DNA of 64,000 nt from Chitinophaga filiformis (GTDB taxonomy: Bacteria; Bacteroidota; Bacteroidia; Chitinophagales; Chitinophagaceae). Positions within the stretch are counted from its first letter, which is position 1, and each line of letters begins with the position of its first letter. This document shows positions 18,101 through 25,457 of this stretch, piece after piece. A program made the position numbers and the translations under genes. The stretch spans positions 248,001 through 312,000 of the forward strand of contig NZ_JAKIRP010000008.1 of the NCBI RefSeq assembly GCF_021646545.1, given 5' to 3'. The notes beneath the pieces are model-generated. The model made no database searches, was not told the origin of the DNA, and saw nothing but the letters and a program-made list of their open reading frames with translations.

Positions 18101-20627
18101 GCCTGCAGGCGAACCGCTGACGGCTACCGATAACTGTACGCCTGGTACTATTACTGTAACTCCGGTGGATGTACGTAAGACATTGTCAGGCAGCAAGTGT
18201 GATGGTAACTATCAGATCGTCCGTACCTGGACAGCAACTGACCTTTGCGGTAACAAAGCTGTGCTGACACAGACGATCACCGTACAGGATAATGTTAAAC
18301 CGGTATTCTCCATAACCGTACCTCCGGTGATCACCGTGAACTGCGACAGCGTGCCGGATGTAACTGCGGTAACTGCTACAGACAATTGTACGGCTACTGT
18401 AAAAGTGAAGGTATCCCAGCGCAAGGAGTTCCTTTCCAGCACCTGTCCAAGTAATTATAGACTGACACGTATATGGACCGCCATTGACAATTGCGGTAAT
18501 ACAGCTACCATGCAACAGGTGATCACTGTACAGGATACGGCAAAACCGGTATTCACATCAGCTGCACCTGCAGATACCACGGTAGATTGTAATGCAGTAC
18601 CGGAGCCACCGGCGCTGCTGACTGCAACAGATAATTGCGGTGCAGTGAAGGTGACTTACTTACAGGTGCGTGAGACTATCAATGGTGCATGCGCTGGTAA
18701 TTATCGCCTGATCCGGACATGGACTGCGAAGGATGCCTGCAGCAATACCACTATTGCCCGCCAGGTGATCACCGTAGCAGATACTACCAGACCGAAGATC
18801 GATCCGGCTCCGGCAGATGTAACGATCAGTTATGATGAACAGCTTCCTGTTCCGGCTACCCTTTATGCGGTTGACAACTGTGATGTAAACTTCCCTAAGA
18901 AGGTCACCATGGTACAGGATCCGTTTGTGGCAGACAAATGCGCAGGATATACCGTTGTAAGAAGATGGAACATCTCTGATGCCTGTGGCAATGCGGCAAT
19001 AGAACGTGTGCAGACCATTACGGTAAGTCCGGCTCCCAAACCGGAACTGGATCCGAACCTGCCAGCCAACTGTTCTAACAACACGAAATTTGCAGTACTC
19101 TTAAAGAATAAAGTAAGCAAGCCGAAGTTCACCCTGGTAAGTGTAGTGCCAGCCACCGCAGTGGCTACCCCACTCACGCAGAGCAGTAATGTATTCGATC
19201 TGAACGGCGCTGTTCAGGCCAGCTTTGCGGTGACCAACGGCGTAACCGGTTGTGTGTCAGATACTGTTACCTACGATCTGCAATACATTGAGAAACCGGT
19301 GGTTGAACTGGGGCAGGATGTATCTGTATGTGCAGGTGAATCTGTAACACTGGATGCCGGTATCAATAATGCCGGTTATACGATCCGCTGGTCAACAGGT
19401 GCTAACACACAGACTATCACGGTAAATACCAGCGGTACTTACAGTGTAACGGTATCCAACGGCGTATGTTCGACTACTGATGAAGTGAAAGTAACAGTAA
19501 ATAATCCGCCGTTAGTAAACCTGCCAGATACAACCATCTGTGAAGGCTCAAGTGTGAAGCTGAACCTCTACGTTCCTGATGCCACCTATGTGTGGAGCAC
19601 GGGTGAAACCACTTCTTCAATAGAAGTATATATGGCTGGCACATATGGTGTGGATGTAACATTGAATGGTTGTACCACACACGATGATGTGACAGTGACT
19701 GTAGCAACGGCTCCGAATGTTGTAGTGAGCGATGATACGCAGATCTGTCCGGACGAAACAGCCATCCTGACGGTAGCTCCTGATGGAGGTAACGTACGCT
19801 GGAATACCGGTGAAACAACCAATGAGATCGTGGTATCAAGACCCGGCGACTACTGGGTAACTGTAACCCGCGGTGGCTGTGTGGTAGAAGATACTGTAAG
19901 AGTGACGCTGAAATCGCAACTGGATATCGACATTGGTCCTCAGCGTGATATCTGTATCGGAGGTAGTGTAGTATTGAACGCGGAGCATGCCGATGCAGTA
20001 TCTTACCTCTGGAATGATGGTGATACCAATCCTGTGAAGGAAGTAAACAAACCAGGTAAATATATTGTCTCTGTGATGGACAGATTCTGTTCTCAGATCA
20101 CCATGGATAGTGTAAATGTAACAGTAGCAGGCATCCCTGAATTTGACCTGGGCCGCGATACTACGCTGTGTCTGGAGAAAACACTGGTACTGAACGTGAA
20201 CGCCGGTGCGGGTAACAGCGTCCGCTGGCAGGATGGTGCTACTACCAGCACTTATACGGTGACCAGCACAGGTTATTACACGGTAGTAGTATACAACGAT
20301 TGCGGATCTGTACAAGACAATATTGCGGTAACTTATAAACCATGTGAGGCGAATCCGCAGTTCCCGACAGCCTTCACGCCTAACGGCGATGGTAAGAACG
20401 ATGTGTTCAAACCGACAGCAGAAGGTCCGATGTATGATTATGAACTGCGGGTCTTCAACCGCTGGGGCCAGCAGGTCTGCTTCATCAAAGATTACAGGCT
20501 TGGATGGGATGGCAGATACTTAGGCAACATGGTGGAAAGTGGCTCTTACATCTGGGTCATCAACTACAAGAAGAAAGTGGGCGGTCCGGTTTCGCAGGTG
20601 ACAGGACAGATAACAGTAATCAGATAA
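12105..20627 (+). CDS. Giant modular secreted protein, T9SS type B cargo (Ig-like/HYR/PKD repeats)
   Basis: 2840 residues. A signal peptide (MMKKLLILLCLSLCCAFGTLHA) is followed by an N-terminal domain, a beta-sandwich at about 150-350 (ending GGCGNDIAIDDIEFSYC, as in surface adhesin or lectin-like modules) and several Ig-like units. About eight tandem units of some 86 residues follow, each starting with an NAGxDQxxC-like motif (about 1028-1715, bases 15190-17250). After these come five HYR-like units of about 83 residues (TxPVFxxxAPANxTVxCD; about 1818-2310), then about five units with the pattern SVCAGESVTL...WSTG (about 2398-2745). The end (2748-2840, FPTAFTPNGDGKNDVFKP to VTGQITVIR) is the gliding-motility-associated / type B sorting domain for type IX secretion. 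I infer surface attachment and an adhesive or structural role. There is no catalytic domain. The gene is monocistronic and ends at a strong hairpin. Confidence 0.92.
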   Translation: MMKKLLILLCLSLCCAFGTLHAQTVYVNIPDTVCMSRTNATANQIKFTSVNAMVEGAGLAIPQKADWTITSPNNTEADYEILYTENPAATKAGKLTNSKALTLQFLVPGDYTFNIKLYYKGADSVLRTVTRTVKMYAADCTISTCGDGGATMAGFSENFGSMPDGVNRRNYPVDGVVLYNYQPTGDLNNDSYAITNSPSFARSEWVSTTSDHTGGYRGAMLVANSAVTPQQFYKKTVTGLCPGSVYNFSAWLMNVSSANAFNNTCRSGYQYAGVTFTVVDAANPARVLNSFRTYSVSMMLGIAGPTWQRYGGTFVVPSDVDEVTVYVTNNKPGGCGNDIAIDDIEFSYCSPSIVATIDGDGETLQEVLCEGAPITLSASYQPLGYFVDPVYQWQMSDDEGRTWINVPYGTGNAPNLVIGPGELKGTRKVASDYLFQVLIYERGSDSTTCSSPSSQIRLTILPMPTLNLTQSEVCSGTYVELEASGGFDYYTWKDLPGYTDTKRTIQVDKDTVITVYGYVEYADGHTCMDENSTQIKMVRSPRVDVAVSDASVCVGESINLKINDVLTGYTINWFRGPDASGNKIPMPEYDNMVEASQIQIVGLADTVFSVTVKDLANVCEATSAPVIIDVSATPSTKLKPNQNIYCASANPTGNFTVEVDKITGATGTWRVEDVYGPAVTDDVIDNYVKILLPSAERTRVTLKRPGTSVVLSWTVRSPANANCATTILDTLHLLVDPTYSNAGKDTTQCGTDNIFIMNASQPLADTVASGPAAEKGIWKLVSGNATIAYDTAYNTAVTALDNEGDIVLTWSITNAGGCIANIDTVVLHKIGKPVINLVTPVISCSSKGSFILDTLSTKGTPTLYSITPGTSPMPGFVNIIDQPLVWPLTVPYPATTAPGVYTFNLSYKTAKAGCDSTIPFTVNVSSAPTAPTGITASATNICGAGNTVTLTVNGGSLGLQSDKVTPNGVWAWYAGGCGTGTRLATGASVTLPLSATTTYYVRAESLGGCDTTVCVSRQVTFTPMPAAVSAGADQSNCNSTAFTMAASDPAPGTGAWSLPTGTTATITAGQVNSRTALINVPQGTSVTAIWTVTNGTCVVKDTAVLTNFAPPTTANAGRDSIQCGNAQFVMKANAATIGTGTWSLSAGTTASITTGQENNPAATINVPAGVTVTATWTIRNGLCVSTDNVVLTNAIPPTTANAGLDQAKCGVNNFIMTALPVTVGTGKWILPAGTPASIPAAQINNPNAVISVPVGVSVVATWQTTNGTCTSTDNVTLTNSVMPATANAGPDISQCNNTVFTLSANAPGTGGGTGRWSVVSPATYVLPGAAVNNPNAVLSIPAGTVVVLRWTISNGGCSSSDDVTLSNSLAPNPAAAGPDEVHCNAPAFALTANSAAGGTGTWRVISPATFIFPSADINNPTANISVPAGTVLRLVWTIANGGCTTSDTVVLTNYALPDVANAGPDQSQCAGLDFKMAGNKPTVAGATGTWTVVSGTATIAAGQANMDTAHVTLPTGATAVLRWTMTNGTCSNFDEVTLTSIPKPTTANAGVDQQHCDNALFTMAANTPVTGTATWSLPAGSSASIAAGNFSNPAAVVTVPPGTSATIAWVISNSTCNSVDSITLVNSVMPNNATAGTDQVHCDDPNFTMNANTASPATAVGTWTIVGGATAVISDIHSPTARVTLQPGTTATLRWTIANGACTSTPDEVVLTNQPAIQGNTITADQVLCASDVPATLTGGAVSGGTGSFTYQWQMSTTNAITGFVNVTTGTGGTTDSYTPASISQNTWFRRVVMSGACTGNISNAVMLTLMSTPPVVVSVPAPITVDCVQGTDYTTKFGTPVFSHAPYNNEPITVTSADVTTTVDACTFRIERTWTATDRCGLSAQAQQVITVTDKTAPVFNVAAPANVTVNCDAIPAAVNLTATDACSGPLTVTPIEVQVSQPGACPSNYQLIRKWVAVDACGNASDTLKQIVTVRDITPPVFDGTAPANITVSCDQVPAGEPLTATDNCTPGTITVTPVDVRKTLSGSKCDGNYQIVRTWTATDLCGNKAVLTQTITVQDNVKPVFSITVPPVITVNCDSVPDVTAVTATDNCTATVKVKVSQRKEFLSSTCPSNYRLTRIWTAIDNCGNTATMQQVITVQDTAKPVFTSAAPADTTVDCNAVPEPPALLTATDNCGAVKVTYLQVRETINGACAGNYRLIRTWTAKDACSNTTIARQVITVADTTRPKIDPAPADVTISYDEQLPVPATLYAVDNCDVNFPKKVTMVQDPFVADKCAGYTVVRRWNISDACGNAAIERVQTITVSPAPKPELDPNLPANCSNNTKFAVLLKNKVSKPKFTLVSVVPATAVATPLTQSSNVFDLNGAVQASFAVTNGVTGCVSDTVTYDLQYIEKPVVELGQDVSVCAGESVTLDAGINNAGYTIRWSTGANTQTITVNTSGTYSVTVSNGVCSTTDEVKVTVNNPPLVNLPDTTICEGSSVKLNLYVPDATYVWSTGETTSSIEVYMAGTYGVDVTLNGCTTHDDVTVTVATAPNVVVSDDTQICPDETAILTVAPDGGNVRWNTGETTNEIVVSRPGDYWVTVTRGGCVVEDTVRVTLKSQLDIDIGPQRDICIGGSVVLNAEHADAVSYLWNDGDTNPVKEVNKPGKYIVSVMDRFCSQITMDSVNVTVAGIPEFDLGRDTTLCLEKTLVLNVNAGAGNSVRWQDGATTSTYTVTSTGYYTVVVYNDCGSVQDNIAVTYKPCEANPQFPTAFTPNGDGKNDVFKPTAEGPMYDYELRVFNRWGQQVCFIKDYRLGWDGRYLGNMVESGSYIWVINYKKKVGGPVSQVTGQITVIR
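15190..17250 (+). repeat. Tandem coding repeats, period about 250-265 bases
   Basis: Within the giant gene, phrases encoding AxAGxDQxxC recur near 15190, 15440, 15698, 15956, 16223, 16478, 16739 and 16997. The eight units have diverged in sequence but keep spacing, so they are ancient Ig-like module duplications, not a recent expansion. A looser unit starts near 14320. Confidence 0.8.
17789..19030 (+). repeat. Tandem HYR-like coding repeats, period about 250 bases
   Basis: Five units begin near 17789, 18040, 18294, 18539 and 18786. Each encodes a TxPVF/xPxID opening, a VTVxCD-like strand and a WTAxDxCGN-like strand. These are hyalin/HYR-type Ig folds, the commonest stalk module of T9SS surface proteins. 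The last unit has lost the first Cys (ITISYD-like instead of VNCD). Confidence 0.75.
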
Positions 20628-20649
20628 GAAGTGTAAAGTCCAATAGGCA

Positions 20650-20684
20650 AAAAGGCGTCCCGGGTTGATCACGGGGCGCCTTTT
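20650..20684. terminator. Terminator hairpin after the giant gene
   Basis: Arms 20650-20662 and 20672-20684 pair over 13 bp with one G-T pair. The arms start with AAAA and end with TTTT, so the hairpin can end transcription from both convergent genes. Confidence 0.75.
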
Positions 20685-20692
20685 CATTTGAG

Positions 20693-20725
20693 GGCCAGGT
20701 GTGCTGAGCAACACCTGGCCTTTTT
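20693..20725 (+). terminator. Second terminator hairpin, plus strand
   Basis: GGCCAGGTGT (20693-20702) pairs perfectly with ACACCTGGCC (20711-20720) and is followed by TTTTT. With the hairpin at 20650 it makes a double terminator between the convergent genes. Confidence 0.75.
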
Positions 20726-20727
20726 GT

Positions 20728-22389
20728 TTATTGATTGATCCTGAATTTCTCTGCGGCTCCTATTGTAGTCTTAGTGCAGGTCATACGCGCTACGCCATCT
20801 TCTGCTGACAGGTAAGCGCCATTGTTACCTCTGAAGGATACGGTGCCATCTGCATTGGAGATCCAGTCAAACTGCTCCCATGGTCCCAGGGCAGGGCGGT
20901 TACAGATCACGGGCAACAGGCCATTTTCGGAGCACACATAGTTACTTTGGTTCCTCAGGGCTACTTTGCCGCCACCTGCATCTACCACTGTAAACTGTTC
21001 CCATGACTGTGCCACGGTACGGTTACAGATCATCGGCTGGGTGTTTCCCTCACTGCATACGTACATGTTGTTGAAGCCTTTGATGGTAACGGTTTGTCCG
21101 ATAGGGATCACGGTGCCACCTGGAATAGTGGGTGTAGGTCGTACTGCTGTCAGGGCTATCTGGCCTTTCAGCATACGGCCGCCGTCACGGGTAAGGCGCA
21201 GGTAATAGTCGGCAGAACAGGCCACGCCATCTTCATCCAGGGTCAGGAAATTGGAACCTGCGGGTATCTGGCTGCTATTCTCGGCTGTCTTAGCGATCTG
21301 GTTGCCTTCATTGTATTCATCGAACATGGAGATGTAGATACCCTGAACACCCAGTCTGACCATATTGTAAAACTGACGCCACATAAAATCGCCGTGTGCA
21401 CGTTGTCTTTCCTGCAGATCGCCGGGCAGTATACAGGGCTGATAATCGATGCCGTTGGCTGCACAGTAAGCCAGGTCGGGAGTGTTGACATTATTGTAGA
21501 AATTGTCGGCATCTCCGGCATTACCAATGCGGCCCACCATCCAGGGAGAGAGCATGTTAAATGCCTTGTAGGTGTTCAGGAAACCTGGTCTTGAATCGCT
21601 GGTCTCATTGCGCCAGTGGGTAGGCACGCCGCCTATTACGTAACAGCCCTGGTTCTTGAACCAGTTGATCACATCCAGGCAGACAGCGGCTGACCAGGGG
21701 TGATTATTGTCGTTGAAACCGAAGCCCCAGATGCAGACAACAGGTTTGCCATTCTGCCTGGCATAGGCAGGAGAAGAGGTGTAGGCAGACATCTTGTTGG
21801 TCCAGTCTGTCTTTACTTCCGACTGCATATTCGTCCAGCCGCTTACATCATACATGATATAAAACTTACGGCCATATTGTTCGGCAGCTGTTTTGACCTT
21901 GGCAGTGATAGCGTCCCTGATAGGGCCTTCCTGACCGTTAGGATTAAAACGCTGTAGGGCTGCTACGTCTATCTCATTTTGTTGCATCCAGCTAAAGTGT
22001 GTGTTGATGGTCTGATCGGAGAAGGAGGAGAACAGCTTTGCGGGTTGTCCGTTGTTTAGCGCCGGCCAGGCAGTGGTGTAGGTATTGGTATAATCCCTTA
22101 CGTCGGGCCATGACTTGATGCCATTGTTGGTGGGAGAAGGCGACTGTGACCAGTTCTGGGTCCAGTGCCACCAGGCATTGATGGGAGAGCCGTCTCCCGT
22201 ACAGGCAAACCATCCCTGGTAACCTACGGCGATCTTACCTACCACATCCCCGACCGGAGATGCATTGACGTTGGCCAGCCTGTTTTGCTGACCATACAGT
22301 TTTTCCGCCTCATTGTTGAGGTCTTTTTTGCTACAGCTGATGGCAAAGAGGAGGGTGACTGCTGCCAGCAGACGATTTGTGAGTTTCAT
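20728..22389 (-). CDS. GH71/99-like lipoprotein with C-terminal fascin-like beta-trefoil
   Basis: 553 residues. A lipoprotein signal (lipobox LLFAISC) puts it on the cell envelope, probably exported to the surface. The main domain (about 45-390) reads like the glycoside hydrolase family 71/99-like proteins of Bacteroidota: VGYQGWFACTGDGSP, NEIDVAALQRFNP, KFYIMYDVSGW and GIYISMFDEYNEGNQIAK, with the acidic residues at the end of the barrel. A Pro/Thr linker (RPTPTIPGG) leads to a C-terminal domain (about 420-553) with three repeated strands (NNMYVCSEG, QSNYVCSENG, NNGAYLSAEDG). This matches a fascin-like beta-trefoil, likely carbohydrate-binding. The substrate is unknown; GH99 and GH71 enzymes act on mannans or alpha-1,3-glucans. 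It stands alone. Confidence 0.82.
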   Translation of the reverse strand: MKLTNRLLAAVTLLFAISCSKKDLNNEAEKLYGQQNRLANVNASPVGDVVGKIAVGYQGWFACTGDGSPINAWWHWTQNWSQSPSPTNNGIKSWPDVRDYTNTYTTAWPALNNGQPAKLFSSFSDQTINTHFSWMQQNEIDVAALQRFNPNGQEGPIRDAITAKVKTAAEQYGRKFYIMYDVSGWTNMQSEVKTDWTNKMSAYTSSPAYARQNGKPVVCIWGFGFNDNNHPWSAAVCLDVINWFKNQGCYVIGGVPTHWRNETSDSRPGFLNTYKAFNMLSPWMVGRIGNAGDADNFYNNVNTPDLAYCAANGIDYQPCILPGDLQERQRAHGDFMWRQFYNMVRLGVQGIYISMFDEYNEGNQIAKTAENSSQIPAGSNFLTLDEDGVACSADYYLRLTRDGGRMLKGQIALTAVRPTPTIPGGTVIPIGQTVTIKGFNNMYVCSEGNTQPMICNRTVAQSWEQFTVVDAGGGKVALRNQSNYVCSENGLLPVICNRPALGPWEQFDWISNADGTVSFRGNNGAYLSAEDGVARMTCTKTTIGAAEKFRINQ

Positions 22390-22583
22390 AGTATTTGTTT
22401 TGATTAGGAATTACCGGTTGTAATGGACTTTGAGTATAAAGGTTTTAAATGAGTGAACTAAAGTATATGGTTTCTGATAAGAGAGGTGGAACAATAAGAT
22501 GCGACCATTAAACGAAAGGGCGCCGGCGATTATTGTGAACTTCACAGAGATAAGTTATTCGCCTGCAGTTCAGCAAGAACCGG

Positions 22584-22615
22584 GTTGAAACACCATTGCA
22601 GCCGTTCTACTTTTG
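22584..22615 (+). promoter_or_regulatory. Bacteroidota-type promoter of the flavin reductase gene
   Basis: GTTG (22584-22587), a 20-base spacer and TACTTTTG (22608-22615) match the Bacteroidota -33/-7 promoter (TTG / TAnnTTTG). The box ends 20 bases before ATG 22636, which argues for that start codon over the upstream ones at 22585 and 22618. Confidence 0.6.
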
Positions 22616-22635
22616 GGATGTCTAAACAAAATGTT

Positions 22636-23301
22636 ATGCATCTCCGCAGCGAACCATCGATCCTATATTTCGGCACACCCGTGGTGCTGATCAGCACAGT
22701 GAATGAAAACGGTACATATAATCTGGCGCCTATGTCGTCGGTCTTCTGGCTGGGATGGCGCTGTATGCTGGGACTTTCTGCACTCTCTAAAACTACGGAG
22801 AACATTCTCCGCACGGGGCAGTGTGTACTGAATCTTCCTTCCATACACCAGGTGGAAGCCGTGAACCTGCTGGCCCGCACCACGGGAAGCCACCCGGTGC
22901 CACCGGGTAAGCAACAGAAGGGCTATCGCTTTGAGCAGGATAAGTTCGGAATAGCCGGTTTAACGCCCATTGCAGCTGAAACGGTTGCCGCGCCCCGCGT
23001 GCTGGAATGCCCGGTACATATGGAAGCAGTACTGGCAGCTACGCATCATTTAGCAGCAGACAGTGTGGCACAACGAGGAAAGATCGTTACATTTGAAATG
23101 CGGATCACCCGGATACACCTGGACGACTCTATTTTAATGGAGGGACAGCAGCATAAGGTAGACCCCGATAAGTGGCGTCCATTGATCATGAGTTTCCAGG
23201 AATTCTATGGATTGGGCGGTAAAGTACACCCTTCCACACTGGCGCAGATCCCCGAACATTTATACCGGACGGCTGACATGGAACAGGCCAGAGAATCGTA
23301 G
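22636..23301 (+). CDS. Flavin reductase-like FMN-binding split-barrel protein
   Basis: 221 residues from ATG 22636; in-frame ATGs at 22618 and 22585 would give longer forms. The -7 box TACTTTTG ends at 22615, so the promoter overlaps the 22585 start and leaves only two bases before the 22618 start. The N-terminal half is the flavin-reductase-like FMN-binding split barrel (GTPVVLISTVNENGTYNLAP, MSSVFWLGW, CVLNLPS). The C-terminal half has the LGGKVHPST phrase seen in this subfamily. Relatives bind FMN and act as NAD(P)H:flavin reductases or flavoenzymes of unknown substrate. It is cytoplasmic and monocistronic. Confidence 0.83.
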   Translation: MHLRSEPSILYFGTPVVLISTVNENGTYNLAPMSSVFWLGWRCMLGLSALSKTTENILRTGQCVLNLPSIHQVEAVNLLARTTGSHPVPPGKQQKGYRFEQDKFGIAGLTPIAAETVAAPRVLECPVHMEAVLAATHHLAADSVAQRGKIVTFEMRITRIHLDDSILMEGQQHKVDPDKWRPLIMSFQEFYGLGGKVHPSTLAQIPEHLYRTADMEQARES

Positions 23302-23362
23302 TTGGCAGAAATCCCACCCTGATATGTCCAGTCCAGCCATCCTGTAGCTTCTACGACATTGG

Positions 23363-23370
23363 TACTTTTG
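23363..23370 (+). promoter_or_regulatory. -7 promoter box of the SRPBCC gene
   Basis: TACTTTTG matches TAnnTTTG and ends 22 bases before ATG 23393, the same geometry as for the flavin reductase gene. No good -33 TTG was seen. Confidence 0.45.
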
Positions 23371-23392
23371 AAATAAGATAAAACGGAAACAT

Positions 23393-23824
23393 ATGGTGGC
23401 AATTGAGCATCTGCTCCAGATCAGGGCAAGCCGGACAAAAGTCTATGAGGCCCTTACCACACAGGAAGGACTGGGAGCTGTATGGACAACAAAGTTGACT
23501 GTGAAAGCGGAACCTGGATTTGTAAATGAATTTAACTGGGGGGAAGATTATATTACGAAGATGCAGATCCTGGAGCTGCGTCCCGAAGAGAAAGTGTTGT
23601 GGGAATGCACGGACTCCGATCCGGAATGGGTGGGCACTTTCATCTGTTTTAAGATCCTGCCCGGACAAGACGGCGTTACCACGCTTATACTGAAGCATTA
23701 CAACTGGCAGGAAGTGACAGATTATTACCGCAGCTGCAACTATTACTGGGCCATGTTCCTGCATAGTCTGAAGAAGTATCTCGAAGAAGGCAAAGGCACT
23801 CCTTATAGTGAGGATGGGAAATAG
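23393..23824 (+). CDS. SRPBCC / AHSA1-like domain protein
   Basis: 143 residues forming one SRPBCC (START-like) domain of the activator-of-Hsp90-ATPase type. The opening HLLQIRASRTKVYEALTTQE and the phrase LGAVWTTKLTVKAEPG are the usual first helix and strand. The end (WAMFLHSLKKYLEEGKGTPY) is the long C-terminal helix that closes the hydrophobic pocket. Family members bind small hydrophobic ligands; no specific ligand can be named. It is cytoplasmic and has its own -7 box. The flavin reductase gene lies 91 bases upstream, but the separate promoter suggests no operon. Confidence 0.86.
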   Translation: MVAIEHLLQIRASRTKVYEALTTQEGLGAVWTTKLTVKAEPGFVNEFNWGEDYITKMQILELRPEEKVLWECTDSDPEWVGTFICFKILPGQDGVTTLILKHYNWQEVTDYYRSCNYYWAMFLHSLKKYLEEGKGTPYSEDGK

Positions 23825-23876
23825 ACCTTCCGGTCTTCATATTCATTTAACCTGTCATTAACATTACGGCAACATG

Positions 23877-23884
23877 TAGTTTTG
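23877..23884 (+). promoter_or_regulatory. -7 promoter box of the PhoX-like gene
   Basis: TAGTTTTG fits TAnnTTTG and lies 30 bases before ATG 23915. The alternative TTG start at 23882 falls inside this box, which argues against it. Confidence 0.45.
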
Positions 23885-23914
23885 ATATTGTGGGATCAAA
23901 TCTATCAAACCTAT

Positions 23915-25381
23915 ATGAAGCTTAATTCTCTGATGACCCGAATCAGTCCGCTCATGGCTGCGGTATTGATGGTGGGTTGCGACAACAACGATTCCACTCC
24001 GCCGCCAACTTCCGGCTTTGAGATCAAGACACAATCCGTAACACCTTCACTGGTAAAAACGCTGGCAGGTTTTGAAAACCTGAAGGTTTATCCGCTGATC
24101 AGCAGTGATGATAGCCTGGCAGGTTCTCCCGCTTTCCGATATGGTGCACAGCCTGATGGCGCAGGTATGATGAAGAATCCTGGCGGTGAAGGTTATATCA
24201 TGATCACTAATCACGAGATCCTGTTTTCCGTATCCCGTGTGTACCTGGATAAGAACCTGAAACCAATTAAAGGTGAGTATATCGTAGATGCAGAGGGTGG
24301 CCGTATGCGTCTTTGTTCAGCAACCCTGACCACTCAGGAAGAACATGGTTTTTCTAAGTTCCTCACCGCAGGTGAGACTGACGGTGAGTCTATGATCCAT
24401 GCTATAGATCCAATGGGTGCAGCAGATCTTAAGAAGACCAACCGTACCGTGCCGGCACTTGGTAAATGCAGTGCAGAGAATGCAGTACCGTTATCCAAAA
24501 ACGCTTTCCCGGGTAAAACTGCCATCTTCATTGGTGAAGATGAAAGCAGCCGTCAGGGTTTAGGACAGGTAAACCTGTATGTATCCAACACTGTGGGTGA
24601 CCTGCAGAACGGTAAGCTGTACATGCTGCGCCGTGTTGACCAGAACATCGTTGAAACCGATATGGAAGTGGGTAAGGCTTACGATGTTGAGTTTGTAGAA
24701 TATGAAAATGTAGCTAATAGCACTGGCGCTGAACTGGCTACACAGACAGTTGCCAAAAAAGCGATCCAGTTTGCACGTGTGGAAGACCTGGATTATGGTA
24801 AGGGTTCTGTAGAGGCCAACCGCAAGCTGTACTTTACGTCTACCGGTGTAAGCGAGGCTGATAAAATAACGCCGAAAGCAGGACTCACCATGTGGGGCCG
24901 CGTGTACGAACTGGTACTGGACGCCAGCAATCCGCTGAAAGGTAAATTAACACCGCTGGTGGATGGTAACGTAGACCCGGGTAACAGCCTGGTAAACCCG
25001 GACAATATCTGTGTTACCCAGAACTTCCTGTATATCCAGGAAGACGGCGACTCTTACTATGTAAACAATAAGCATGATGGCCGCATCTGGCAATACAGCC
25101 TGGCTACAAAAGCGTTGAAGCCAATGCTGGAAATGGACCACCGCCGCAGCAATGCTGAATTCAATAGTAAGTATAATCCGGGTAATGAAACCCGACTGGG
25201 ATCATGGGAATATGGTGCTATGTACGATATTTCTGACCTGGTGGGTAAGCCGAATACATTCGTAGTGAACATTCACCCGCATACCTGGGTGGACAATAAG
25301 TTTGCCAATGCTGATGGCAGTGGCCTCACTAGCAATAAGGAAGGTGGTCAGACCATTATCGTTACCGGTGTAGAAAAATAA
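23915..25381 (+). CDS. PhoX-like (DUF839) lipoprotein
   Basis: 488 residues from ATG 23915, which gives a short lipoprotein signal (lipobox VLMVGC). An upstream TTG at 23882 would add 11 residues that are not signal-like. The body reads as the DUF839/PhoX beta-propeller family: GEGYIMITNHE, GETDGESMIHAID, GKCSAENAVPLSKNAFPGK, VEDLDYGKGSV and VNPDNICVTQNFLYIQEDG. PhoX proteins are calcium- and iron-dependent alkaline phosphatases. Many DUF839 members lack proof of activity, and I cannot confirm the cofactor residues. It is probably attached to the envelope. A strong terminator follows, so it is likely monocistronic. It is the third phosphoester-related envelope gene type in the window. Confidence 0.82.
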   Translation: MKLNSLMTRISPLMAAVLMVGCDNNDSTPPPTSGFEIKTQSVTPSLVKTLAGFENLKVYPLISSDDSLAGSPAFRYGAQPDGAGMMKNPGGEGYIMITNHEILFSVSRVYLDKNLKPIKGEYIVDAEGGRMRLCSATLTTQEEHGFSKFLTAGETDGESMIHAIDPMGAADLKKTNRTVPALGKCSAENAVPLSKNAFPGKTAIFIGEDESSRQGLGQVNLYVSNTVGDLQNGKLYMLRRVDQNIVETDMEVGKAYDVEFVEYENVANSTGAELATQTVAKKAIQFARVEDLDYGKGSVEANRKLYFTSTGVSEADKITPKAGLTMWGRVYELVLDASNPLKGKLTPLVDGNVDPGNSLVNPDNICVTQNFLYIQEDGDSYYVNNKHDGRIWQYSLATKALKPMLEMDHRRSNAEFNSKYNPGNETRLGSWEYGAMYDISDLVGKPNTFVVNIHPHTWVDNKFANADGSGLTSNKEGGQTIIVTGVEK

Positions 25382-25410
25382 ATCATCAGGCAACCATTGA
25401 TATTGTTGGC

Positions 25411-25437
25411 AAAGTTTCCCTCTCGCAGGGAAACTTT
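25411..25437 (+). terminator. Terminator after the PhoX-like gene
   Basis: Arms 25411-25421 and 25427-25437 form a perfect 11-bp stem with loop CTCGC. The second arm ends in CTTTT. It lies 30 bases after the stop of the PhoX-like gene and 20 bases before the peroxidase start. Confidence 0.75.
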
Positions 25438-25457
25438 TGCTATTGTAGCAACATAAT

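Noticed and set aside
12976..20315. Many long open frames on the minus strand inside the giant gene
   Set aside because: They follow the codon periodicity of the plus-strand repeats, lack start signals and family features, and overlap a certain gene.
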